62,500 nt of DNA from Paenibacillus urinalis (GTDB lineage Bacteria; Bacillota; Bacilli; Paenibacillales; Paenibacillaceae), in assembly GCF_028747985.1 (NCBI RefSeq), contig NZ_CP118108.1, forward strand, positions 4,742,501 to 4,805,000. The letters run 5' to 3'. Position 1 is the stretch's first letter; each line of letters begins with the position of its first letter. The translations under genes and the position numbers were made by a program. The notes beneath the pieces were generated by a model. It saw nothing but the letters and a program-made list of their open reading frames with translations, did not search any database and had not been told where the DNA came from. Positions 29,704 to 41,688 of the stretch are shown in pieces.

Positions 29704-32700
29704 TCAGTCTACAGATACCGGTTCAAGCTCTTCTAGTTGAGATTCGCCATCTTCCGGATTAGCAAACTTCACACTGCGATAACGGTTCATACCTGTACCA
29801 GCAGGGATCAGTTTACCGATAATTACATTTTCCTTCAGTCCAAGAAGCTGATCGACCTTACCTTTGATTGCTGCATCCGTCAGGACACGAGTCGTTTCCT
29901 GGAAGGAAGCTGCTGACAAGAAGGAATCTGTTTCAAGAGACGCCTTGGTGATACCCAGAAGGACTGGCTTAGCCACTGCAGGCTCCTTGTCACTAAGAAT
30001 TGCCGTCTTGTTCGCTGTTTCATATTCATGAGTATCAACAAACGAACCTGGAAGAAGCGTAGTATCTCCTGCATCCACAATACGAATCTTGCGCAGCATT
30101 TGACGAATCATTACTTCTACGTGCTTGTCGTTGATTTCTACACCCTGGTTACGATATACGCGTTGTACTTCTTGCAGGATGTAGTTTTGAACGCCACGTA
30201 CACCTTTGATGCGCAGCATTTCTTTCGGGTCAATTGAACCATCCGTAAGCTCATCCCCCGCTTCAATCTCCATTCCCTCGCTTACGCGCAGACGGGAGCC
30301 ATAGGTAACTGCATAGACTTTCGTCTCAGCTTCACCTTGAACCTCGATTTCACGGCGATCTTTAGCTTCGCGGATCTCTTTGATAACACCATCAATTTCA
30401 CTGATGGTTGCTTGACCTTTCGGATTACGCGCTTCGAAAAGCTCCTGGATACGCGGAAGACCTTGAGTAATATCGTCTCCTGCAACACCACCGGTATGGA
30501 ACGTACGCATTGTAAGCTGTGTTCCTGGCTCACCGATGGATTGTGCAGCGATGATACCAACCGCTTCTCCGATCTCAACGTGTTTACCTGTTGCCAGGTT
30601 ACGTCCATAACACTTCTTGCAGACACCATGACGAGCACGGCAGCTAAGTACAGAACGTATTTGCAGTTTGTCTACTCCTGCTTTAACAATAGCCTCAGCT
30701 TTGTCAGAGTCGATGAGCTCATTACGATGTGCAATAATTTCACCTGTCTCAGGATGACGAACCGTTTGGAAGCAATAGCGGCCTTCGATACGATCATATA
30801 GATCCTCGATAACCTCTTTACCATCTTGAATACGGCTTACAGTGAAGCCTTTATCTGTTCCGCAATCATCTTCCCGAACAATCACATCTTGCGCTACGTC
30901 AACGAGACGACGAGTCAGGTAACCTGAGTCAGCTGTACGCAGGGCTGTATCGGCAAGACCTTTACGTGCACCGTGCGTGGACAGGAAGTACTCGAGTACC
31001 GTCAGACCTTCACGGAAGTTCGATTTGATTGGGAGCTCGATGATACGACCGGATGGGTTGGCCATCAGACCCCGCATACCGCCCAGCTGTGTAATCTGAG
31101 ATTTATTACCACGGGCTTTAGAGTCAACCATGAGCATGATGGAGTTGAAGCGATCCATCGATTTCATAAGGACTTCCGTGATATCATCTTTTGCTTTGGA
31201 CCAGATATCAATAACGCGGTCATAACGTTCTTCGTTCGTAATCAAGCCACGACGGTACTGATTCGTAACGACAGCAACCTTCTCATCTGACACACGTAGA
31301 ATCTCATTCTTCTCATCAGGAACAATAACGTCGGATACACCAACGGTAACCCCAGCACGAGTAGAATACGTGAATCCAAGCTGTTTGACCCTATCCAAGA
31401 TCATAGATGTTTGTGTTGTATGGTATACCTCGAAGCAGCGTGCAATGATATGACCAAGATAGTCTTTGCCGACTCCACCCGCTTGAGGTGCATTCATGAT
31501 TGCTTCTCTAAGATCAGCGCCTTTTTCATACACAAAGGAATGCTCCGGCGTACCTTGGAAGAGGTTAGCACGAGTTGCATCATTAATGTATGGGAAGCTA
31601 CTTGGGAAGATTTCGTTGAAGATAATCTTACCGACCGTTGTGATCAGCATCGCATTTTGCTGCTCATCCGTAAAGCTTGTTTTGTTAAGAGCTTTGACCG
31701 GTATTGCAACACGTGCATGAAGACCCGCAGTTCCGCGTTGGTAAGCAGATACAGCTTCATTCACTGTACGAAGGATCATACCTGAGCCTTTTTCTTCTTT
31801 GTTATCCATTGTCAGATAGAAGGATCCAAGAACCATATCCTGAGATGGAGTAACAACCGGCTTACCATCTTTAGGGTTCAAGATATTACCTGACGCAAGC
31901 ATAAGAAGACGAGCTTCGGCTTGAGCTTCAGCGGACAAAGGTACGTGAACGGCCATTTGGTCACCGTCAAAGTCGGCGTTGTAAGCCGTACATACGAGCG
32001 GATGCAAACGGATCGCTTTACCTTCCACCAGAATCGGTTCAAATGCTTGAATACCCAAACGGTGAAGCGTAGGGGCACGGTTAAGAAGTACTGGATGTTC
32101 CTTAATTACTTCTTCAAGAACGTCCCATACTTCAGGACTCACACGTTCAACTTTACGTTTTGCACTCTTAATATTATGCGCGAGACCTTTGTTCACAAGC
32201 TCTTTCATAACGAAAGGCTTGAACAACTCAAGCGCCATATCCTTAGGCAAGCCGCATTGGTACATCTTAAGGTAAGGACCTACGACGATAACGGAACGAC
32301 CGGAATAGTCAACACGTTTACCGAGCAAGTTCTGACGGAAGCGACCTTGTTTACCTTTCAGCATGTGGCTGAGAGATTTGAGCGGACGGTTACCAGGACC
32401 TGTAACAGGACGGCCACGACGGCCGTTATCGATCAGAGCGTCAACTGCTTCTTGAAGCATACGCTTCTCATTCTGAACGATGATGTCTGGTGCACCAAGA
32501 TCAAGAAGGCGTTTCAGACGGTTATTACGGTTAATTACACGACGATACAGATCATTCAAGTCAGAAGTCGCAAAACGACCACCATCAAGCTGAACCATCG
32601 GGCGAAGCTCCGGTGGAATGACAGGAAGGACATCCATGATCATCCAATCCGGTTTGTTGCCGGAGTTACGGAAAGCTTCAATCACTTCAAGGCGCTTAAT

Positions 32701-33318
32701 CGCACGGTTGCGACGTTGACCTTGAGCTGTACGAAGCTCTTCTTTCAAGAACTCCAGCTCTTTATCAACATCGAGGTCTTGAAGCAGCTTTTTAACCGCT
32801 TCTGCACCCATACCTGCTTGGAAACCGTAGCCGTATTTCTCACGGTAGCTGCGGTATTCTTTTTCAGACAGCAGTTGTTTTTTCTCCAGTGGAGTTTCAC
32901 CTGGGTCGGTAACAACATAAGATGCAAAGTAAATGATCTCTTCAAGAGATCTTGGAGACATATCCAGAGCCAAACCCATACGGCTCGGAATGCCTTTGAA
33001 ATACCAGATATGTGATACCGGAGCAGCCAGTTCAATATGCCCCATGCGCTCACGGCGCACTTTGGCACGAGTCACTTCAACGCCGCAACGGTCACAAACG
33101 ACGCCTTTATAACGAACGCGCTTGTATTTACCACAGTGACATTCCCAGTCCTTTGTAGGACCGAAGATCTTCTCGCAGAACAGACCTTCTTTTTCCGGTT
33201 TTAGCGTACGATAGTTAATCGTTTCCGGTTTTTTCACTTCTCCGCGGGACCAAGAGCGAATTTTTTCCGGGGATGCAAGCCCGATTTTCATATATTCGAA
33301 ATTGTTTACGTCCAACAA
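29704..33318 (-). CDS. rpoC: RNA polymerase beta' subunit
   Basis: A 1204-residue catalytic subunit. It has the N-terminal zinc ribbon CHCGKYKR...CDRCGVEV, the catalytic NADFDGDQM with three Mg-binding Asp, and a second zinc cluster [13 protein letters not shown]. The start is the TTG at 33316-33318 ([20 protein letters not shown]), eight bases after AAGGAGG. The frame runs seven codons further upstream through the ribosome-binding site. Confidence 0.98.
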   Translation of the reverse strand: MLDVNNFEYMKIGLASPEKIRSWSRGEVKKPETINYRTLKPEKEGLFCEKIFGPTKDWECHCGKYKRVRYKGVVCDRCGVEVTRAKVRRERMGHIELAAPVSHIWYFKGIPSRMGLALDMSPRSLEEIIYFASYVVTDPGETPLEKKQLLSEKEYRSYREKYGYGFQAGMGAEAVKKLLQDLDVDKELEFLKEELRTAQGQRRNRAIKRLEVIEAFRNSGNKPDWMIMDVLPVIPPELRPMVQLDGGRFATSDLNDLYRRVINRNNRLKRLLDLGAPDIIVQNEKRMLQEAVDALIDNGRRGRPVTGPGNRPLKSLSHMLKGKQGRFRQNLLGKRVDYSGRSVIVVGPYLKMYQCGLPKDMALELFKPFVMKELVNKGLAHNIKSAKRKVERVSPEVWDVLEEVIKEHPVLLNRAPTLHRLGIQAFEPILVEGKAIRLHPLVCTAYNADFDGDQMAVHVPLSAEAQAEARLLMLASGNILNPKDGKPVVTPSQDMVLGSFYLTMDNKEEKGSGMILRTVNEAVSAYQRGTAGLHARVAIPVKALNKTSFTDEQQNAMLITTVGKIIFNEIFPSSFPYINDATRANLFQGTPEHSFVYEKGADLREAIMNAPQAGGVGKDYLGHIIARCFEVYHTTQTSMILDRVKQLGFTYSTRAGVTVGVSDVIVPDEKNEILRVSDEKVAVVTNQYRRGLITNEERYDRVIDIWSKAKDDITEVLMKSMDRFNSIMLMVDSKARGNKSQITQLGGMRGLMANPSGRIIELPIKSNFREGLTVLEYFLSTHGARKGLADTALRTADSGYLTRRLVDVAQDVIVREDDCGTDKGFTVSRIQDGKEVIEDLYDRIEGRYCFQTVRHPETGEIIAHRNELIDSDKAEAIVKAGVDKLQIRSVLSCRARHGVCKKCYGRNLATGKHVEIGEAVGIIAAQSIGEPGTQLTMRTFHTGGVAGDDITQGLPRIQELFEARNPKGQATISEIDGVIKEIREAKDRREIEVQGEAETKVYAVTYGSRLRVSEGMEIEAGDELTDGSIDPKEMLRIKGVRGVQNYILQEVQRVYRNQGVEINDKHVEVMIRQMLRKIRIVDAGDTTLLPGSFVDTHEYETANKTAILSDKEPAVAKPVLLGITKASLETDSFLSAASFQETTRVLTDAAIKGKVDQLLGLKENVIIGKLIPAGTGMNRYRSVKFANPEDGESQLEELEPVSVD

Positions 33319-33435
33319 GGAGCAACCCTCCTTAACCAAGTCCTAAATTTTAGGTTCTCCCCCCTCTGAAGCGGGATGCTTCAGAGGGGATCAGAGCCTG
33401 ATGAAAATTCCGGTATTGTTACAGCTGACTAAATG

Positions 33436-36400
33436 TTACTCTACACCGACTTCTGCGCCTTCTAAGTTAAGGCTCAGTTTATCGCCTGCAGCGTCATCAT
33501 CGTCATCCGATTCTTTTAGATCGATCTCTTCTTCGTCTTTGGTAAGCATTTTAACGTCCATACCCAAGCTTTGCAGCTCTTTGATCAGTACCTTGAAGGA
33601 CTCAGGGATACCTGGTTCTGGAACGTTCTCGCCTTTGACAATAGATTCATAAGTCTTAACACGTCCAACAACGTCATCGGACTTAACTGTAAGAATCTCT
33701 TGCAAGGTGTATGCTGCACCATAGGCTTCGAGTGCCCAAACCTCCATCTCACCGAAACGCTGACCACCAAACTGAGCTTTACCACCCAGCGGCTGTTGCG
33801 TAACGAGAGAGTAAGGTCCTGTCGAACGAGCGTGGATCTTATCGTCAACCATGTGCGCAAGTTTGATCATGTGCATGACACCGACGGTAACTTCACGCTC
33901 GAAGCGCTCACCCGTACGTCCGTCATACAGCACAGTCTTACCATTACGCTGCATGCCTGCTTCTTCCATCGTGTCAAACACATCATGCTCCGTAGCACCG
34001 TCAAATACCGGTGTAGCTACATGAATACCAAGCTGCATAGCAGCCATACCCAAGTGAACCTCAAGCACCTGTCCGATGTTCATACGGGATGGTACCCCTA
34101 GTGGGTTAAGCACGACTTGAACCGGTGTACCATCCGGAAGGAATGGCATATCTTCTTCTGGAAGAATACGGGCCACGACCCCTTTGTTACCATGACGTCC
34201 GGCCATTTTATCACCCTCGGAAATTTTCCGTTTTTGAGCGATATAGACACGTACGAGCTGGTTAACACCAGGAGGCAGTTCATCACCGTTCTCACGAGTG
34301 AACACTTTAACATCTACGACGATACCATCTGTACCGTGTGGAACGCGAAGCGATGTATCGCGAACTTCACGAGCCTTCTCACCGAAAATAGCATGGAGGA
34401 GACGTTCTTCTGCTGTAAGCTCGGTTACCCCTTTAGGTGTAACTTTACCAACGAGAATGTCACCGGCTGCAATTTCAGCACCAATACGGATAATGCCACG
34501 CTCGTCAAGGTTACGAAGCGCTTCTTCACCCACGTTAGGAATATCGCGAGTAATTTCTTCAGGTCCGAGCTTCGTATCACGTGCTTCAGACTCATATTCC
34601 TCAATGTGAATGGAGGTGTATACGTCCTCTTTAACGAGTTTTTCGCTTAGGAGAATCGCATCCTCGTAGTTGTAACCTTCCCAAGTCATGAAGGCAACGA
34701 CTACGTTGCGGCCCAGTGCCAATTCACCCATTTCGGTAGATGGTCCATCTGCCAAAATGTCGCCTTTTTTAATGTGATCGCCAATTTTTACAATTGGACG
34801 TTGGTTAATGCATGTTCCTTGGTTCGAACGCATAAATTTGTGTAATTTATGTTTAACGATATCGCCCTTAACTTCCTTGCCGTCAACGAGTTCAATTCTG
34901 CGAACCCAAATCTCATTGGCAGAAGATCTCTCAATAATACCGTCATGTTTGGACACAATACATACACCGGAGTCTTTTGCAGCTTTGTGTTCCATACCCG
35001 TACCTACAAGCGGAGCTTTAGGAATAAGGAGTGGAACTGCCTGCCGCTGCATGTTAGATCCCATGAGTGCACGGTTGGAGTCATCGTTCTCAAGGAACGG
35101 AATGAGCGCCGTTGCAACGGATACAACCTGCTTAGGAGATACGTCCATATAGTCAACACGGTCATTCGGCATCGTTGTGATGTTGTCAGACTGTTTGTTG
35201 TAACGAACAACGACCATATCTTCAGCGAAAGTACCATCTTCGTTCAATTTTGCATTTGCCTGAGCGATAACGTAGTTATCCTCTTCGTCTGCAGTTACAT
35301 AACGAACCTGATCTGTAACTTGACCTGTCTTTGGATCTACCCAGCGATATGGAGCTTCGATGAAGCCATATTCGTTGACGCGTGCAAACGTAGACAAGGA
35401 GTTGATCAAACCGATGTTCGGTCCCTCTGGAGTCTCGATCGGACACATACGGCCATAGTGGGATGGATGTACGTCACGGACTTCAAAGCCTGCGCGCTCA
35501 CGAGTCAAACCACCAGGTCCTAGAGCAGACAGACGACGTTTATGCGTAAGTTCGCCCAGCGGATTCGTTTGGTCCATAAACTGAGACAACTGCGAGCTTC
35601 CGAAGAACTCTTTAATCGATGCGATAACCGGACGAATGTTGATCAATGCTTGAGGTGTAATGACGTTCGCATCCTGAATGGACATTCTCTCACGAACAAC
35701 ACGCTCCATACGGGATAGACCAATACGGAACTGGTTCTGCAAGAGCTCACCAACAGAACGAAGACGACGGTTACCCAAGTGGTCGATATCGTCTGTATCA
35801 CCAATGCCATGAAGCAGGTTCAAGAAGTAACTGATGGAAGAAATGATATCTGCCGGCGTAATGTGCTTCACCGATTTATCAATGTTGCTGTTCGCAATCA
35901 GTTTTACGACTTTACCATCTTCAATTGGTGAAAATACATCAATGGTTTGGACCGGAATATCATTGGCATCAAGAACTCCGTTCGCCACATGATAAGTACG
36001 TTGTCCAACCGCCTCTTCGCTCTCAAGCGCAGGCATAATTTCATCAAGCAATCTGCGGTCAACAATTTGTCCAGCCTCTGCAATGATCTCTCCAGTAGAG
36101 ATATCGATCAGAGATTCTGCAAGACGTTGATTGAACAAACGATTCTTGATATGAAGCTTTTTGTTAATTTTGTAACGACCTACGTTCGCAAGATCATAAC
36201 GTTTTGGATCAAAGAAACGTGCTACAAGCAAGCTCTTCGCATTATCCAAAGTCGGTGGTTCACCCGGACGAAGACGTTCGTAAATTTCGATCAGCGCTTT
36301 CTCTGTCGAATCCGTGTTGTCTTTATCCAGCGTATTCCGGATATATTCATCATTACCCAGCAAATCCAGAATCTCAGCATCTGTACCAAACCCAAGCGCT

Positions 36401-36987
36401 CTCAGCAGCACAGTCACTGGAATCTTACGAGTACGATCGATACGAACATAGATAATGTCCTTCGCGTCCATCTCAAGCTCCAGCCATGCCCCACGATTCG
36501 GAATCACTGTTGCGGTATAAGATTTCTTTGCGTTCTTATCTAATTTAGTACTGAAATAGACGCTAGGAGAGCGAACCAACTGGCTGACAATAACCCGTTC
36601 CGCACCGTTGATAATAAAGGTGCCTGTTTCGGTCATCAGCGGGAAATCACCCATGAACACTTCCTGCTCTTTGACTTCGCCCGTTTCCTTATTAATGAGC
36701 CGGACTTTTACCCGAAGCGGTGCGGCATAAGTAACGTCGCGTTCTTTCGCGTCGTCTACCGTATATTTCGGTTCACCGAGACTGTAATCGATAAATTCCA
36801 ATACGAGATTACCTGTAAAATCCTGAATTGGCGAGATATCCTGGAACATTTCGCGCAATCCTTCCTCCAAAAACCATTCGTAAGATTTTTGTTGGATTTC
36901 TATCAGGTTCGGAATTTCGAGTATCTCGTTAATTCGTGCATAACTGCGCCGAGTGCGTCGACCATACTGAACAAGATGTCCTGCCAA
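33436..36987 (-). CDS. rpoB: RNA polymerase beta subunit
   Basis: A 1183-residue catalytic subunit. The rifampicin-binding cluster ([27 protein letters not shown]) has the sensitive wild-type pattern. The C-terminus has the acidic stretch [16 protein letters not shown] typical of Bacillota. The start is taken as the TTG at 36985-36987 ([19 protein letters not shown]) behind GAGGGGTGA; the frame opens six codons earlier at another TTG inside that site. The gap to rpoC is 117 bases. Confidence 0.97.
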   Translation of the reverse strand: MAGHLVQYGRRTRRSYARINEILEIPNLIEIQQKSYEWFLEEGLREMFQDISPIQDFTGNLVLEFIDYSLGEPKYTVDDAKERDVTYAAPLRVKVRLINKETGEVKEQEVFMGDFPLMTETGTFIINGAERVIVSQLVRSPSVYFSTKLDKNAKKSYTATVIPNRGAWLELEMDAKDIIYVRIDRTRKIPVTVLLRALGFGTDAEILDLLGNDEYIRNTLDKDNTDSTEKALIEIYERLRPGEPPTLDNAKSLLVARFFDPKRYDLANVGRYKINKKLHIKNRLFNQRLAESLIDISTGEIIAEAGQIVDRRLLDEIMPALESEEAVGQRTYHVANGVLDANDIPVQTIDVFSPIEDGKVVKLIANSNIDKSVKHITPADIISSISYFLNLLHGIGDTDDIDHLGNRRLRSVGELLQNQFRIGLSRMERVVRERMSIQDANVITPQALINIRPVIASIKEFFGSSQLSQFMDQTNPLGELTHKRRLSALGPGGLTRERAGFEVRDVHPSHYGRMCPIETPEGPNIGLINSLSTFARVNEYGFIEAPYRWVDPKTGQVTDQVRYVTADEEDNYVIAQANAKLNEDGTFAEDMVVVRYNKQSDNITTMPNDRVDYMDVSPKQVVSVATALIPFLENDDSNRALMGSNMQRQAVPLLIPKAPLVGTGMEHKAAKDSGVCIVSKHDGIIERSSANEIWVRRIELVDGKEVKGDIVKHKLHKFMRSNQGTCINQRPIVKIGDHIKKGDILADGPSTEMGELALGRNVVVAFMTWEGYNYEDAILLSEKLVKEDVYTSIHIEEYESEARDTKLGPEEITRDIPNVGEEALRNLDERGIIRIGAEIAAGDILVGKVTPKGVTELTAEERLLHAIFGEKAREVRDTSLRVPHGTDGIVVDVKVFTRENGDELPPGVNQLVRVYIAQKRKISEGDKMAGRHGNKGVVARILPEEDMPFLPDGTPVQVVLNPLGVPSRMNIGQVLEVHLGMAAMQLGIHVATPVFDGATEHDVFDTMEEAGMQRNGKTVLYDGRTGERFEREVTVGVMHMIKLAHMVDDKIHARSTGPYSLVTQQPLGGKAQFGGQRFGEMEVWALEAYGAAYTLQEILTVKSDDVVGRVKTYESIVKGENVPEPGIPESFKVLIKELQSLGMDVKMLTKDEEEIDLKESDDDDDAAGDKLSLNLEGAEVGVE

Positions 36988-37320
36988 CTTAAACTCACCC
37001 CTCAATGTCTACTCACTTTTAAAAATTTCGTTGCGAACCTCTGTTTGTAACCTTATAATGGAACTCATATAAGATGAATCAACCAGAGAGAGAGCATCCA
37101 CAAATAAAGAAAAGCCCTTACTCGAATGTTTTTTTCGAAAAAAGAGCAACTTATTAGTGAATTTCTCCTTCATCCCAGAAAAACCCACTCACCTCATAGT
37201 CTGCCCAAAATGTACATATTATACGCGGATCAACACATAAATATGCGATCCTAGCGAAAAAAAGATTGACATTTTAACAAACTAAAGCTAAGTAGGGCAT
37301 CTTAATACTGACATTTATTA

Positions 37321-37349
37321 AGAATACCACAATGGCGATACCAAGTCAA
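37321..37349 (-). promoter_or_regulatory. Promoter of rpoB-rpoC
   Basis: On the minus strand, TTGACT (37344-37349), 17 bases and TATTCT (37321-37326) lie about 335 bases before rpoB. A further TATAAT (37218-37223) without a good -35 could be a second start site. The rest of the 36988-37397 leader is AT-rich, with a TTTTTTCGAAAAAA palindrome near 37131-37144 on the minus strand. Confidence 0.65.
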
Positions 37350-37360
37350 TAGTCCTATTG
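37347..37360. promoter_or_regulatory. Palindrome overlapping the rpoB -35 (possible operator)
   Basis: CAATAG-TC-CTATTG is a perfect 6+6 bp inverted repeat covering half of the -35 hexamer. A dimeric regulator could bind it; no known consensus was recognised. Confidence 0.4.
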
Positions 37361-37397
37361 CGATTTTTTTTAGTTTGTATATACTAATATACCCGCA

Positions 37398-37997
37398 TTA
37401 TTTCGTTGCCTTGAATATCCGATACCCTTTATCTTTCGTCACTTCTTCAACCACACTAAACATCGATTCCAGCTTAGCTTTCGCAGACGGTGCCCCTTGT
37501 TTCTTCTGTATAACAATCCACAGAGATCCCCCATCATGAAGTTGCTCGTAGGCTTCTTCAAAAATAGCGTGCACAACGTCCTTGCCAGCCCGAATTGGAG
37601 GATTTGTAAGGATGACATCGAACTTATCTTCTCTCACTGCTTCCAGCCGGTCACTCTGTTTAATGACCGTATTCGCGCTTACCTGGTTTTGAATTGCATT
37701 ATGCCTTGCCAGTTCTACGGCACGCTCATTGATATCAATCATCGTAACGACCGCATCGGGCAGCAGCTTAGCTGCCATAATCCCAATTGGACCATAGCCA
37801 CATCCTACATCCAGAACTGACTTGGCTCCCTGAAGATCCATCGCTCCAATAAGAACCCTGCTGCCATAATCCACACCATTTTTCGAAAACACTCCTGCAT
37901 CACTGGTTAGTTTAAGCTTGCACCCTCTCAGTTCTGTTTCAAGAGTTTGTCTATCGTGAGCGACTTCAGGCTTATTAGAATAATAATGATCAGACAT
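37398..37997 (-). CDS. Class I SAM-dependent methyltransferase (YbxB/RsmC-like)
   Basis: A 199-residue protein. SAM-binding motif I is VLDVGCGYGPIGI and the catalytic motif is DVILTNPPIRAGK, the NPPI type seen in 16S rRNA guanine-N2 methyltransferases such as RsmC. It lies between rplL and rpoB, as ybxB does in B. subtilis. The ATG at 37995-37997 follows GGAGGTATCCC; an earlier in-frame start at 38027 lies in the spacer. Confidence 0.88.
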   Translation of the reverse strand: MSDHYYSNKPEVAHDRQTLETELRGCKLKLTSDAGVFSKNGVDYGSRVLIGAMDLQGAKSVLDVGCGYGPIGIMAAKLLPDAVVTMIDINERAVELARHNAIQNQVSANTVIKQSDRLEAVREDKFDVILTNPPIRAGKDVVHAIFEEAYEQLHDGGSLWIVIQKKQGAPSAKAKLESMFSVVEEVTKDKGYRIFKATK

Positions 37998-38048
37998 GGG
38001 ATACCTCCAATTCACCTTCAACTTCAAAAGTTACTGCCATTCATAACA

Positions 38049-38079
38049 ACAAACCCCTTGACTCTATCAAGGGGTTTGT
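38049..38079 (-). terminator. Hairpin terminator or attenuator after rplL
   Basis: A perfect 13-bp stem (ACAAACCCCTTGA with TCAAGGGGTTTGT) with a five-base loop lies about 40 bases after the rplL stop. The following T-run is interrupted (TGTT), so it may only partly stop transcription into ybxB-rpoBC and set the ratio of L12 to polymerase. Confidence 0.65.
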
Positions 38080-38115
38080 ATGTTTTGTTTCCAGTTCACT
38101 ATTTAGTGAAATAGA

Positions 38116-38481
38116 TTATTTTACTTCGATAGAAGCGCCAACTTCTTCAAGTTTAGCTTTAACTGTTTCTGCTTCTTCTTTGCTTACTTTTTCTTTCAGT
38201 GGTTTTGGAGCGTTGTCAACGAGTTCTTTAGCTTCTTTCAAGCCAAGACCAGTGATTTCGCGAACCGCTTTGATTACGTTGATTTTGGAAGCACCAGCAG
38301 ATGCCAAGATTACGTCGAACTCAGTTTGCTCAGCAGCTTCAGCACCGCCAGCAGCGCCGCCCATAACAGCTACAGGAGCTGCAGCAGTTACGCCGAATTC
38401 TTCTTCGATTGCTTTAACAAGATCGTTCAGTTCCAAAACAGTCATACCTTTAATTGCTTCCAAGATTTGCTCTTTACTCAT
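38116..38481 (-). CDS. rplL: Ribosomal protein bL12
   Basis: A 121-residue stalk protein present in multiple copies per ribosome. The N-terminal dimerisation helices ([20 protein letters not shown]) are joined by an Ala/Gly-rich hinge to the C-terminal domain with [18 protein letters not shown] that recruits GTPase factors. Confidence 0.98.
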   Translation of the reverse strand: MSKEQILEAIKGMTVLELNDLVKAIEEEFGVTAAAPVAVMGGAAGGAEAAEQTEFDVILASAGASKINVIKAVREITGLGLKEAKELVDNAPKPLKEKVSKEEAETVKAKLEEVGASIEVK

Positions 38482-38536
38482 GGTAGAACCTCCATTATTT
38501 AAATTAGTATTTTATATAGCCTGGTATTTCAAGTAA

Positions 38537-39043
38537 TTAAGCGCCTTGCTCTTCTTTTTGATCGCCAACAGCTTTAACCGCAAGGGCGAAGTTGCGTACA
38601 GGTGCTTGAAGCACGCTGAGGAGCATGGAAAGAAGTCCTTCGCGGGATGGAAGTTCTGCCAGTGCTTTAACTTCTTCTGCACTAACAACACGTCCTTCAA
38701 CTACTGCACCTTTCAATTTCAGTGCATCGTTCTTCTTAGCGAAGTCGTTCAAAATTTTAGCTGGAGCAACAGCATCTTCACCGCTGAATGCAATCGCAGT
38801 AGGACCTGTCAGAACTTCATCAAGTTCAGTCAGCTCTGCAGCTGCAGTAGCACGGCGAAGCAATGTGTTCTTCAGGACTTGGAATTCGATACCCGCTTCA
38901 CGAAGCTGTTTACGCAGCTCAGTTACTTGGGCAACGTTCAGACCACGGTAGTCAGCTACTACTGTAGTTGCGCTCTCGCGCAATTTCGCAGTTACCACGT
39001 CAACCGCTTCTTGTTTAGCTTGAATCACTTTTGCGTTTGCCAA
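38537..39043 (-). CDS. rplJ: Ribosomal protein uL10
   Basis: A 168-residue stalk base. The RNA-binding N-terminal domain ([19 protein letters not shown]) is followed by the C-terminal helix that binds L12 dimers. The start is the TTG at 39041-39043 ([17 protein letters not shown]) after AGGAGGTGTACAAT; an upstream in-frame GTG lies in that site. It is regulated by the leader upstream. Confidence 0.96.
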   Translation of the reverse strand: MANAKVIQAKQEAVDVVTAKLRESATTVVADYRGLNVAQVTELRKQLREAGIEFQVLKNTLLRRATAAAELTELDEVLTGPTAIAFSGEDAVAPAKILNDFAKKNDALKLKGAVVEGRVVSAEEVKALAELPSREGLLSMLLSVLQAPVRNFALAVKAVGDQKEEQGA

Positions 39044-39099
39044 ATTGTACACCTCCTGATAGATTCCTTGCTCAGCACCTTACGGCACTTAAGCATCTT

Positions 39100-39320
39100 C
39101 GTTAACCGCCAGAAGCGGAAGTTTCCCGTAGATAGGTGAGGCTTGATCCGATGTATCAGCTTCATTTATCCAATAAGAAAAGCCTCCGTAGAATCACGAA
39201 GGCTTGATAAAGTCATATTGAGCACAATCACTCAATTGATACGTTCTATCATCACACCTCGGTAGGAAATTAAGCTTGCAAAAGCACCTACTGTCTACGG
39301 TAAGCATATTCGAATTTAAG
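39100..39320 (-). promoter_or_regulatory. L10-type ribosomal protein leader
   Basis: The rplJ leader on the minus strand has the conserved CCGTAGACAGTAGGTGC (39284-39300) typical of the Bacillota L10 leader. Its 5' part can pair with CACCTATCTACGG (39126-39138), closing the whole element. In B. subtilis the L10-L12 complex binds such a leader and lowers rplJL expression by attenuation. Confidence 0.75.
39176..39205 (-). terminator. Attenuator inside the rplJ leader
   Basis: AAGCCTTCGT pairs with ACGGAGGCTT (ten pairs, one G-U) across a six-base loop, followed by TTTCTT. Located between the two halves of the L10 leader, about 135 bases before rplJ; expected to stop transcription when L10 is in excess. 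Confidence 0.7.
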
Positions 39321-39351
39321 GGTCAGTCACTTAAGACTTAACAACTTTTAC

Positions 39352-39381
39352 AGAATAACAGATTCAGTAGACCAAAGTCAA
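39352..39381 (-). promoter_or_regulatory. Promoter of rplJ-rplL
   Basis: On the minus strand, TTGACT (39376-39381), 18 bases and TATTCT (39352-39357) lie just after the rplA stop and directly before the L10 leader. Confidence 0.65.
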
Positions 39382-39391
39382 CTGGAATTTA

Positions 39392-40084
39392 TTATCTGAA
39401 AGAAGCTGTACTCACACGTGCACCAGGTCCCATAGTAGAGGACAAGCTGATGTTTTTCAGGTAAACACCTTTTGCAGCTGCTGGTTTAGCACGGTTCAGT
39501 GCTTCGATCAGAGCTTTAAGGTTATCATTCAACTGCTCAGCAGAGAAAGATGCTTTACCGATTGGCGCGTGAATTTGACCTGCACGATCCAGACGATACT
39601 CGATTTTACCGGCTTTAATTTCTTGAACAGCCTTAGCAACATCGAAAGTAACCGTTCCGGCTTTAGGGTTAGGCATCAGGCCTTTACCGCCGAGCAGACG
39701 GCCCAATTTACCTACTTCACTCATCATATCAGGTGTAGCTACGCAGACATCGAACTCGAACCAACCTTGTTGGATTTTGTTGATCATATCTTGATCTCCA
39801 ACAAAGTCTGCTCCAGCTGCTTCCGCCTCTTTCGCTTTATCACCTTTTGCAAATACCAATACGCGTTGTGTTTTACCTGTACCGTGAGGCAAGACAACAA
39901 CACCACGCACAGCTTGGTCTTGTTTACGTGGGTCTACGCCCAAACGAACTGCAGCTTCAACCGTTTCGTCGAATTTAGCAGTCGCAGCCTTTTTGACAAG
40001 CTCAACAGCTTCCAAAGGCTCGTAGCTAGCTTCGCTGTCGATCAGCTTAGCAGCTTCAACATATTTCTTACCATGTTTAGCCAT
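39392..40084 (-). CDS. rplA: Ribosomal protein uL1
   Basis: A 230-residue protein of the mobile L1 stalk, involved in release of E-site tRNA. It starts [20 protein letters not shown] at the ATG at 40082-40084 (AAAGGAGGAA site) and carries [14 protein letters not shown]. The frame opens further upstream, but those residues are not conserved. Confidence 0.97.
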   Translation of the reverse strand: MAKHGKKYVEAAKLIDSEASYEPLEAVELVKKAATAKFDETVEAAVRLGVDPRKQDQAVRGVVVLPHGTGKTQRVLVFAKGDKAKEAEAAGADFVGDQDMINKIQQGWFEFDVCVATPDMMSEVGKLGRLLGGKGLMPNPKAGTVTFDVAKAVQEIKAGKIEYRLDRAGQIHAPIGKASFSAEQLNDNLKALIEALNRAKPAAAKGVYLKNISLSSTMGPGARVSTASFR

Positions 40085-40169
40085 GTTTCTATTCCTCCTT
40101 TGTGGTTTTAGCGGATATACCTCCCACATGGCGGGCACTTTAATTAGGCCCGCGTTACGAACACTTCAA

Positions 40170-40595
40170 TTAGTCTTCGATGGTGATACCCATGCTGCGA
40201 GCAGTACCTTCTACCATACGCATTGCGGACTCAACGTTCGCAGCGTTCAGGTCAGGCATTTTTTGCTCAGCGATTTGACGAACAGTATCGCGTTTAACAG
40301 TTGCGACTTTTTTCTTGTTCGGTTCACCGGATCCTTTTTCAAGTTTAGCAGCTACTTTAAGCAGAACTGCAGCCGGTGGAGTTTTGGTGATGAAAGTAAA
40401 GGAACGATCTTCAAACACCGTAATTTCAACTGGAATGATCAAACCTGCTTGATCGGCTGTACGAGCGTTGAATTCTTTACAGAATGCCATGATGTTGACA
40501 CCCGCTTGACCCAATGCCGGACCTACCGGAGGCGCAGGATTCGCTTTCCCTGCAGGGATCTGCAGTTTTACCATTTTGATTACCTTCTTGGCCAT
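40170..40595 (-). CDS. rplK: Ribosomal protein uL11
   Basis: A 141-residue protein of the GTPase-associated centre, involved in the stringent response. It starts [20 protein letters not shown] at 40593-40595; the in-frame GTG at 40604 is part of AAGGAGGTG. The conserved N-terminal [14 protein letters not shown], the thiostrepton-binding region, is intact. Confidence 0.97.
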   Translation of the reverse strand: MAKKVIKMVKLQIPAGKANPAPPVGPALGQAGVNIMAFCKEFNARTADQAGLIIPVEITVFEDRSFTFITKTPPAAVLLKVAAKLEKGSGEPNKKKVATVKRDTVRQIAEQKMPDLNAANVESAMRMVEGTARSMGITIED

Positions 40596-40679
40596 GTAAG
40601 ACACCTCCTTGCATCAATAGTGGTCGACGAGCTCAATAAGCCCTCCCACAAGAAACCAATGTCAGCTTCGATAAAGCTT

Positions 40680-41213
40680 CTATAATTTCTCCACTTGAGT
40701 ATAATCCAGCTCAAGCGGGGTTTCCCGTCCAAACATGTTGACGTGAACTTTCAGTTTACTTTTCTCAGCCAATATTTCTTCCACGGAGCCCACAAAATTC
40801 GCAAAAGGACCAACCTTAATTCGTACAGATTCCTTAATGTCGAATTCAATCTTCGGTTTCGGTTCTACCACTCCCATATGCTTCAGAATCTGTTCAACTT
40901 CATCTGGCAGCAATGGTGTCGGCTTTGAACCTGACCCTGTCGATCCTACAAACCCAGTTACTCCAGGCGTGTTGCGAACAACATACCAGGAATCATCCGT
41001 TTGAATCATTTCGACTAGGACATATCCCGGGTAAATCTTACGCATGACAGTCTTTTTCTTACCGTCCTTATTCACCACTTCTTCTTCCATTGGAACAAGA
41101 ACACGGAATATCTTGTCCTCCATGCCCATGGACTCTACGCGCTTTTCCAAATTGGCTTTGACTTTGTTCTCATACCCTGAATAGGTATGAACGACATACC
41201 ATCTTTTTTCCAT
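40680..41213 (-). CDS. nusG: Transcription antitermination factor NusG
   Basis: A 177-residue factor. The NGN domain (MEKRWYVVHTYSGYENKVKANL) binds RNA polymerase, and the C-terminal KOW domain (IKVGPFANFVGSVEEI) binds S10 or Rho. It lies in the conserved secE-nusG-rplK order. Confidence 0.98.
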   Translation of the reverse strand: MEKRWYVVHTYSGYENKVKANLEKRVESMGMEDKIFRVLVPMEEEVVNKDGKKKTVMRKIYPGYVLVEMIQTDDSWYVVRNTPGVTGFVGSTGSGSKPTPLLPDEVEQILKHMGVVEPKPKIEFDIKESVRIKVGPFANFVGSVEEILAEKSKLKVHVNMFGRETPLELDYTQVEKL

Positions 41214-41235
41214 ATCAAGCCACCTGGGACCCTTC

Positions 41236-41427
41236 TTAAATTATCGCATCGATCACATAGGAAATTCCGATGTCAAGAACCCAAAAATAAAGCGTGATAA
41301 CTATAACCGTCCCCAGAACAATCAGGGTGTAGTTAGTTAACTCTTTACGATTAGGCCAGCGAACTTTTTTAAGCTCTGCCCAGCTTTCTGAGAAAAAGGA
41401 AAACAGAGACTTGAAACTACGTTTCAC
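41236..41427 (-). CDS. secE: Preprotein translocase subunit SecE
   Basis: A 63-residue single-span membrane protein: an amphipathic N-terminal helix (SWAELKKVRWPNRKELTNYT) followed by one hydrophobic helix. It clamps SecY. The order rpmG-secE-nusG is standard. Confidence 0.96.
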   Translation of the reverse strand: MKRSFKSLFSFFSESWAELKKVRWPNRKELTNYTLIVLGTVIVITLYFWVLDIGISYVIDAII

Positions 41428-41449
41428 GCCGACTACACCTCCAAATTAA

Positions 41450-41599
41450 CTATCTGGTTTCGCGATGAGAAGTCTGCTCGTTACAAAACTTGCAAAATTT
41501 CTTCATCTCCATGCGGTCAGGGTGATTACGCTTGTTTTTTGTCGTTGTGTAATTTCTTTGTTTGCAATTCGTACAAGCCAAAGTAATAATTACCCGCAT
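41450..41599 (-). CDS. rpmG: Ribosomal protein bL33, zinc-binding form
   Basis: A 49-residue protein beginning [20 protein letters not shown] and ending SHRETR. Two CxxC pairs (CTNC and CKFC) bind zinc. The ATG lies at 41597-41599 with GGAGGTG upstream. It is the first gene of the secE-nusG transcript. Confidence 0.95.
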   Translation of the reverse strand: MRVIITLACTNCKQRNYTTTKNKRNHPDRMEMKKFCKFCNEQTSHRETR

Positions 41600-41688
41600 G
41601 ATGTGCACCTCCCGAAGACATCCGAAGCATTATCAGAAGTCTCTAAATTGATCCTAAAAAAAAGCGCGAATTTAGGCCTACCTAAAAC

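Noticed and set aside
31921..33015. A 364-codon plus-strand frame opposite rpoC
   Set aside because: Shadow of rpoC; residues are rich in Phe, Thr and Arg as expected from reverse-complement codons.
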